DNA from: Astropecten irregularis
Lineage: Eukaryota > Echinodermata > Asteroidea > Paxillosida > Astropectinidae
Assembly (NCBI GenBank): GCA_963971285.1
Contig: OZ020248.1
Span: 6,448,001 to 6,512,000, forward strand
Reading direction: 5' to 3'
DNA: 64,000 nt
The position numbers were made by a program, and so were the translations under genes. Of the stretch, positions 58,211 through 64,000 are shown piece after piece; within the stretch, counting starts at the first letter, position 1; every line of letters begins with the position of its first letter. A model generated the notes under the pieces. The model saw only the letters and a list, made by a program, of their open reading frames with translations. It was not told the origin of the DNA and did not search any database.

Positions 58211-59937
58211 CGCTGCGCACTTGCGCTAAAAATAGCATCGAACCTCAGACAAACATTGCAACGTGGCCATGCAAACGTGTGGTGAGTGGAAGTATGTGTG
58301 CGCGTCGAGCGTGGTGTGACGTCATTAGTGCGGAACGCTATTGGCTTCTGGTGTACGTGCGCTACATGCGATGGGAAACGCTTCATAAATACTTTGCAAC
58401 ATTCCAAACAATTTGTAAACAAACAAACCAACAACAACAACAAAACGCGCGCGTTCAGGCGATTCCTGCACGCCCATCAGACCGCCTACGGGCGGCTACG
58501 TGCGAGGCCAAAATGTCCAAGCTCACTTCAAAAATACAATACAAGTCGATTTTACGAATTTGCACGCTATTGTTCCGTGTTGCTTTATGCTTTTGGCTTT
58601 GTTTGTGTGGTTATTTGTTCTTGAAGGACAAATCATGCTACGTTGGTGCTTGCACGCCATGTCCCACAATAAAACCACATTTTTTTGTCCTGCCTACGCA
58701 ATGTAACTATGACATTGCCCCAAACTTTGTTAAAATGCCAAGGTCTTTTATCAGAAGTTTTGAACAACCTGTTGATCAAAATTGACTTCATCATTTATAC
58801 TCGTATGAATCTGTATGGGTGGTCGGTGCTCTAACTTCTCCGCCCTATTAGTTTCGCGTGCGTGTAACCCCTGGATAAACCTAATTTTTGCTTGTTTGCT
58901 CCCCAAAATATTCCAAATCTTTCGTGAATCTTGCAGCAGTTGCGCACTGCCGAACTTTCGGCATAAGGAATGTTAGGATATAATAACAGTATGCAAAGGC
59001 ATGGCAGTGCATTGAAATTCTGTCCGACGTGGGAAAAAAATTAAGAAATTGTCAGAATAGAGTGGATGGGAACTGGAAGAAGGAATGATTTATTTCTCAG
59101 TCACATACAAAACGATTGGTTTCGTTTTCCCCTTTTGTTCATTCTGCATAATGGTGCGATAGGGTATTATACCGTATAGCACCATTGAATCCTTGTCATT
59201 ATAGGTACATTATTCATTAACATTCCTTCATCACAAAAACATTTTAGTTGACGAAGCCAAACAAAAAATTTTCCTTCCTGTTGAAAAAAAAAAAATCAGT
59301 CCAGGAGGTTGAAGCATGCATTGAAGCCCCATGGAGCGAAGAGCATTTCAACAAAATGCCTCCGTAACGTCACCAAAAAAATCAATCTTTTTATTCAATT
59401 CGTTTGTATTTTTGTATGTTTTCATACAAACTGCCCTTTCGCCTGAGGTAGAGTCAATCCCTCTGAACCGTATACACACAAACAAGAGCCAGAACTTTTG
59501 AGAACACAAATCCATTATTCTGCTGATTCATTTTTTACCGAAATTCAATGGCCATAAATCATACTTTTTTTTTCCCTTTTAGTGCCCATGCTTTTTAAAA
59601 GTGAATGGATTAGTTTAAATGTGGAGCGGAGCTGAGCTGGCTATGTACCGAGTTTATTTTTTCGTTTATTGCCAGGGACTGCTACAGTTGAATTCCTGTT
59701 GAACTTGATACACTGGAGGCTTTGAAACTATATAATTTCGAGTTTCCTCCAGTGGCTCCGAAAAACAGCAAGTAGTTTTTTGCTGATTGATTGGATAAAC
59801 GAGGCGGTTAGAAGTCAACGAAAGTGCACGGTGGCACGTATACACATGCTAAGCAACATAGAAATGTCAGAAAATGTCAGAAACAGACTAGGCGATTGTT
59901 GCTCGTGATGGATACTATATACGGTCCGCGTCGATAC

Positions 59938-60090
59938 CGGTGGTCGATTTCACAAATGACTAAGATTAATCTTAAATCTTGAATCAAACTTAATTGCCAA
60001 GTAAAGTGTGATGTCACAATGCTATAGGTTATATATTGACAAGTCATCATAAGATAAATAGGTAGTACTTTGTGAAATTATAATGGAATA
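59938..60090. mobile_element. MITE, TCGATTTCACAAATGACTAAG
   Basis: GGTCGATTTCACAAATGACT at left, TAGTACTTTGTGAAATTATA at right, AT-rich interior. Related to 4029-4192. Confidence 0.6.
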
Positions 60091-60184
60091 AGGATCCAGT
60101 TCTGTGTTTTCCATTTCCAGACTTGCTGCACTATAGGCCTAATCACTGGTTTACACGTCATACCTAATGAGCGAATGTTGTGTT

Positions 60185-60312
60185 AGGGCCTGATTGTTTA
60201 ACGCACAGGATCCCAGATTTGCAGATCCACGTCCTAAGCACGGTACGCTAAAATGGGATCTGGATCCAGAGTAGAATCCGTGATCCTGTGCGCTAAACAA
60301 GAAGTCTAGGCA
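60185..60312. mobile_element. palindromic MITE, GGGCCTGATTGTTTAACGC
   Basis: GGGCCTGATTGTTTAACGCA and TGTGCGCTAAACAAGAAGTC are the ends; GCTAAAATGGGATCTGGATC inside. Same family as 30335. Confidence 0.72.
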
Positions 60313-60407
60313 CTTCAATACATTACATTGTTCGTATCTCGAAAATCATTGGATGTTTTGATCTCGATCATTTTTAAACAAATAAATAAATACTGCTTGT
60401 CCCTGGT

Positions 60408-60562
60408 ATTTAGTTGTACTCTTTGGATAAGTACAGCATTTCAGGGCAGACAAATTTTTAACTTGTTTCTACCATCGCTATCTTTATACCCTGTAAGTTA
60501 TAGGTAAATCTGTGGAGATTTCTGTGTTGGTCTGCTACCAAAGTATCATAGTCTACCTTTAA
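60408..60562 (-). mobile_element. TTTAAAGG MITE, family A, half copy
   Basis: Only one half is present: CAGCATTTCAGGGCAGACAA, TTTCTACCATCGCTATCTTT and ACCAAAGTATCATAGTCTAC. Confidence 0.65.
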
Positions 60563-62194
60563 AGACCGGACCCAAATGGGCTGTCAGTAAGCCCTAGGAC
60601 ATGAGTCTGCAATCAGTCGTAGGGTTCAAAGTTCTCGTGTAATCTTCCACAGTGAAATGTTTTGAACTCCACGAGGAGCTTTAAGAAAGGGGGTCCACCC
60701 CTATCACAACACGTTGCATGTTCGCTGGGCCAATTCCGGAGGGTGGGATTTACTCATCCTTGTTATCCAAACACGCCCTCTGGGAAAATACTCAGCTGTC
60801 ATGCTGCCAGATGACGTGTTTCGTTTATGAACGGCTGTTTGGTGTCGTGGTAAAAACTGATTAACCCAAAGAGAGCATTGGTATACCTAGTGTATGAAAA
60901 ATCAGCTCATAATTATGTTCAATGCACAAAAAAATGAACTTTTTACTTTTGTCCGCACACTAGTTTCGGTGCCCAACTTTTCAAAATAAGTGGTTAAAAA
61001 AAAAAAAAAAATCCAGTATCTTTAACATAGATTGGATACTGTTTGAATCTTTTTTACGCACCTAGAAATGGTTGGTTTTAAGCACAATTGACAAAATCCT
61101 GTTTTCTTTTGAGAAAGTAGAACAAAATGAATGTACAAATGAATGAAGCGGAAGGATACGGACTATCGAACTTCACCGATCTGCGTGGAATCTTTAACTC
61201 CATTTGCTTATATTTCTGCCTTGGTTCGGCATATTCATGTGTAAAACTATGTCGTTGAGAAAACTAACCACAGCCCCCACAGTATATCCAGTTCCCAGCC
61301 ACCGTGCTGTACAACTTGGAGAGGTAACATGACCCCAATTGGTTTCAAAGTAGGCATGATAAGACTATACACTGTCATCAGCCAATGAGCTGTCTAGATT
61401 TACCGTGGTATGACCTTCATTATAGCCCCAGCGTGCCGTGTGCATTCAGAGTATACATGTACGTTCAGAGCAACAGTCTCATAGTGTCGAAGTACACAAT
61501 AGAGCCTATAGGTTGTCTTCCTTATATCAATAATAATGTTTGAAGGATACATATAGAAAATACAAAGTCAATGTAATGTTTCTTAATCTTGTGAAACGTA
61601 TTGTTCTTTATCAAAATAAGTCACAACATTCATTATTTACCAACACTGAGTTATTATGTTATGTAATTTGATTGTAATTGGTTCTGGTTCATTTTTGTTT
61701 TTATTCTCGAAGTATCTATCCCAGATTCTTGTCATGAAACACTCGATCTGTTCTGTTTTGCCTTTTTTGTTTGTTTATGTTTTTCCTGGGGTGTCGCGTG
61801 TTTTGGAATACAGTGCGTGTGATGTCGTTCTGCAGCGCAACGGAAGGTAACTTTGAGCGAGACTGGGGGTTATGTTAGGCCATCAATCGACGCGTGCACA
61901 GGCTGCCATCCCACAGCGGATTCGGTCTTATTATGGATAGATTTGGCGGTCTTTTATTCTACAAATCCTAACTTTCGGCCGTATTCCCTGGCTAATGCTT
62001 CGTATGTAAAAAGAAAAACCCACAAGATTGAATCCTGAAAGCTCCCGTTTTAAGGGATTTATGTAAAGTCGCTTTCAAGTTACAGCTGTAAGGCAGACGA
62101 TAATTCGAAATAGAAAAAAAAAATACGTTGGGAAAAACTCACAGAGGCCAACAGAGAAGTAGAAACTTTGAGAGTAGGTAAACAGCCAAGCAAG

Positions 62195-62260
62195 CAAACA
62201 AACACACGCAAACAAACAAACAACAAACAAACAAACAAAATACAGACAGACAGACAGACG
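62195..62260. repeat. AAAC and GACA microsatellites
   Basis: AAACAAACAACAAACAAACA followed by ACAGACAGACAGACAGACGA. A second AAAC run lies at 62388-62406. Confidence 0.9.
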
Positions 62261-63282
62261 AACAGGCAACATACATGATAAACTAACGAACCATGCCATC
62301 TGTGAAATGTTCACCATTCGGTGCACACTCTTTGAGAAAACGGTGAAAACGCTCGCGGTATTTTCAAATCTATATTTACACAGGAGCAAACAAACAAACA
62401 AACAAAAACGGACAGACAGAGGCAAAAACAGGCAACACACATGATAAACTCACGCACCATGGTACCGTACAAAATAATTTGAACCAGTCGAAAATCAACC
62501 AAACCAACATGGCGACTAAACAACACAATTATTATATAACAGAACCATCACAAACATCGTGCATGAAACAATAGGCTAGAATGATAATGAAACAAAGATA
62601 TAATCCTTTGGCAGTATAACTGTGCTGGGGAAAAGTTGAAGAATTAGTTTTCCTTTTTTTTCTGCGCCGCAGGATCCTGCCACTTGTTGCTAAATTTGGA
62701 GCATAACAGCAAGTGTCTCAGACATAATAACATGTAAGGAATCGTACTTCACACTAACCCATTCACTGCGGGGTTACTGGAATCCACAGCGCTAGCGTTC
62801 TATATTTCCACCGTTGCTTGCGTGCTATGCACACACAGCCTATAAAACTATAGCCCACCACGAAGAAATTGTTTGCCCTTAATTTTGCCCCGCCGATCTC
62901 CCTGGTTAATTCGCGTTATTCGCCGCCCGTGATTTGGTTCCACTTGCCCCCCGGGCGCTGGAGTGGGAATCGCGCTGATGATGTCAAATTCCCCGTGCCT
63001 TGATGTTTTTTCTCGTTTTCTTCCTTCACGAGCCCGGGGAAGTTTTAACGTTTCACCCGGGGCCCGGTTTCCGTTTTCTTCGGTAAAGAACATTCGGTCA
63101 AAAAATGCGCCGGCGTGAAATAGACTGGAATGAATTGTTGCATGCACACTCGCGATAACAACTCTGTATATTTGCAGCGTAATTTAATTTACACCGTGTT
63201 CTGACTCGAGTTTGGACGGTGAGCGCGTGTTTGGCTTATACCAGCAGAGTTGCAAAGCGTTCTTTAAGGATTTCTGTCTTCT

Positions 63283-63640
63283 TTAAAGGGCAAATTGGTA
63301 ACAAACCAAAACAGAAGATCTTCACAGATTTACCTTTAACTTACAGGGTATAAAGATAGTAATACATGTAGTAGAAACATACTGTAAAAATGTTTCTGCC
63401 TGAAATGCTGTATTTATCCAGAAAAGATTAAAACCAATCACCAAAACATTTTTGGTGATCTTGGGGGGGGGAAAATGAGACAGCTATTCCCAAAAAATTT
63501 GTCGTAACAGCTGTAACGGTTTTTCACTGTTTTCTACTGTTTCCAATGATCAATTGAGCTAAAGATTTCAAACGTTTTTATTCCATGACAAATCGAATTA
63601 TTATAACAGCTTACAGCTGCTCTATCACATTTACCAATGT
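63283..63640 (+). mobile_element. TTTAAAGG MITE, family B
   Basis: CTTTAAAGGGCAAATTGGTA at left; AATGATCAATTGAGCTAAAG inside; CTATCACATTTACCAATGTT at right. Confidence 0.7.
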
Positions 63641-63960
63641 TGTACACCCCGAGTACATCATATAGTACGATTGATGCTGATGCCTTGGCATCGCGGATTG
63701 AACGCAGTATAGCCTAGCTACGCCCGTTCAAGTTATAACAGCATCATACAAAGATGTTGTCCCTAGCGCCATCAACTTGGTATGTTCACGGCATGTTACT
63801 GCCCACAATTTCACCCTCATGTTGATCATTGGTGATATTTATGATGAAGCTTGCCGTGTTGTACGGACGGTCTACTATAGTCATGTAGGACTGTTGATAT
63901 TATCAGAAAGCTGGTTACGAAACTTGGTGGATGCTATTGGGTCCGACGAAGTGGACCCTT

Positions 63961-64000
63961 AAAGTTAATACCATACTTTGGTTTAATGCAGATGCGAATG
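63961..64000 (-). mobile_element. start of a TTTAAAGG family A MITE cut by the window end
   Basis: AAAGTTAATACCATACTTTG then GTTTAATGCAGATGCGAATG aligns with the left end of the copy at 21060. Confidence 0.6.

Larger units (their letters stand above)
54604..64000. other. region upstream of the globin exon, no supported gene
   Basis: Contains MITEs (54951, 55432, 57812, 57976, 59938, 60185, 60408, 63283), a hexamer-ended element (56905), an unclassified repeat (55600-55915), AAAC/GACA microsatellites (62195-62260, 62388-62406) and a CpG-rich block (62870-63125). Missing globin exons were looked for on the minus strand without success. The stretches 58.8-59.9, 60.6-62.1 and 62.5-62.85 kb show nothing I can name. 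Confidence 0.55.

Noticed and set aside
1-64000. CRISPR arrays, operons, bacterial-type promoters
   Set aside because: The DNA is eukaryotic; regularly spaced identical repeats with unique spacers were not seen.

Overview
The window is animal nuclear DNA. The genes are split by GT-AG introns, AT-rich intergenic DNA is crowded with short palindromic transposable elements, and the encoded proteins are recognisable metazoan ones. AT-rich composition, ATGTAC-rich stretches, dense MITEs with ends such as GGGCCGATTTCACGAAGC, and protein divergence from vertebrates all suggest a marine invertebrate deuterostome. An echinoderm, perhaps a sea star, is my best guess; this is inference.

Gene layout. 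(1) 2190-6110 (+): the last six coding exons of a 4-aminobutyrate aminotransferase (ABAT) paralogue, whose earlier exons must lie left of the window. (2) 11681-32047 (+): a second, complete ABAT gene of 15 coding exons (505 codons) with a mitochondrial-type N-terminus. (3) 36253-46326 (+): a complete LUC7L/LUC7L2-type U1 snRNP splicing factor of 9 coding exons (443 codons) ending in a long RS domain. (4) 54457-54603 (-): the terminal exon of a globin, facing LUC7L tail to tail; its upstream exons were not found. I assembled every exon by hand from splice sites, and exon lengths and phases sum to open frames.

The two ABAT genes are a tandem duplication. Their last six exons have identical lengths and phases and very similar sequence, and some identity extends into introns and the 3' UTR. 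The left copy differs at an active-site-proximal position (RIQSTW instead of RIFNTW), so it may have a changed activity. In GABA catabolism ABAT makes succinate semialdehyde; nothing here links it functionally to LUC7L or the globin.

The rest is mostly mobile-element debris: about 15 copies of related MITE families bounded by TTTAAAGG...CCTTTAAA, at least ten other palindromic families (one with ends made of GAGCCT hexamers), a tRNA-headed SINE family, and two decayed non-LTR retrotransposon tails. No intact transposase or reverse transcriptase was seen. Also present are a G-rich GGGTT minisatellite just upstream of an ABAT exon, a dispersed GTACGAGTTGGTCG repeat, and a CpG-rich block inside a LUC7L intron. 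The last 9 kb has no gene I can support, apart from one 206-codon reading frame of doubtful status.
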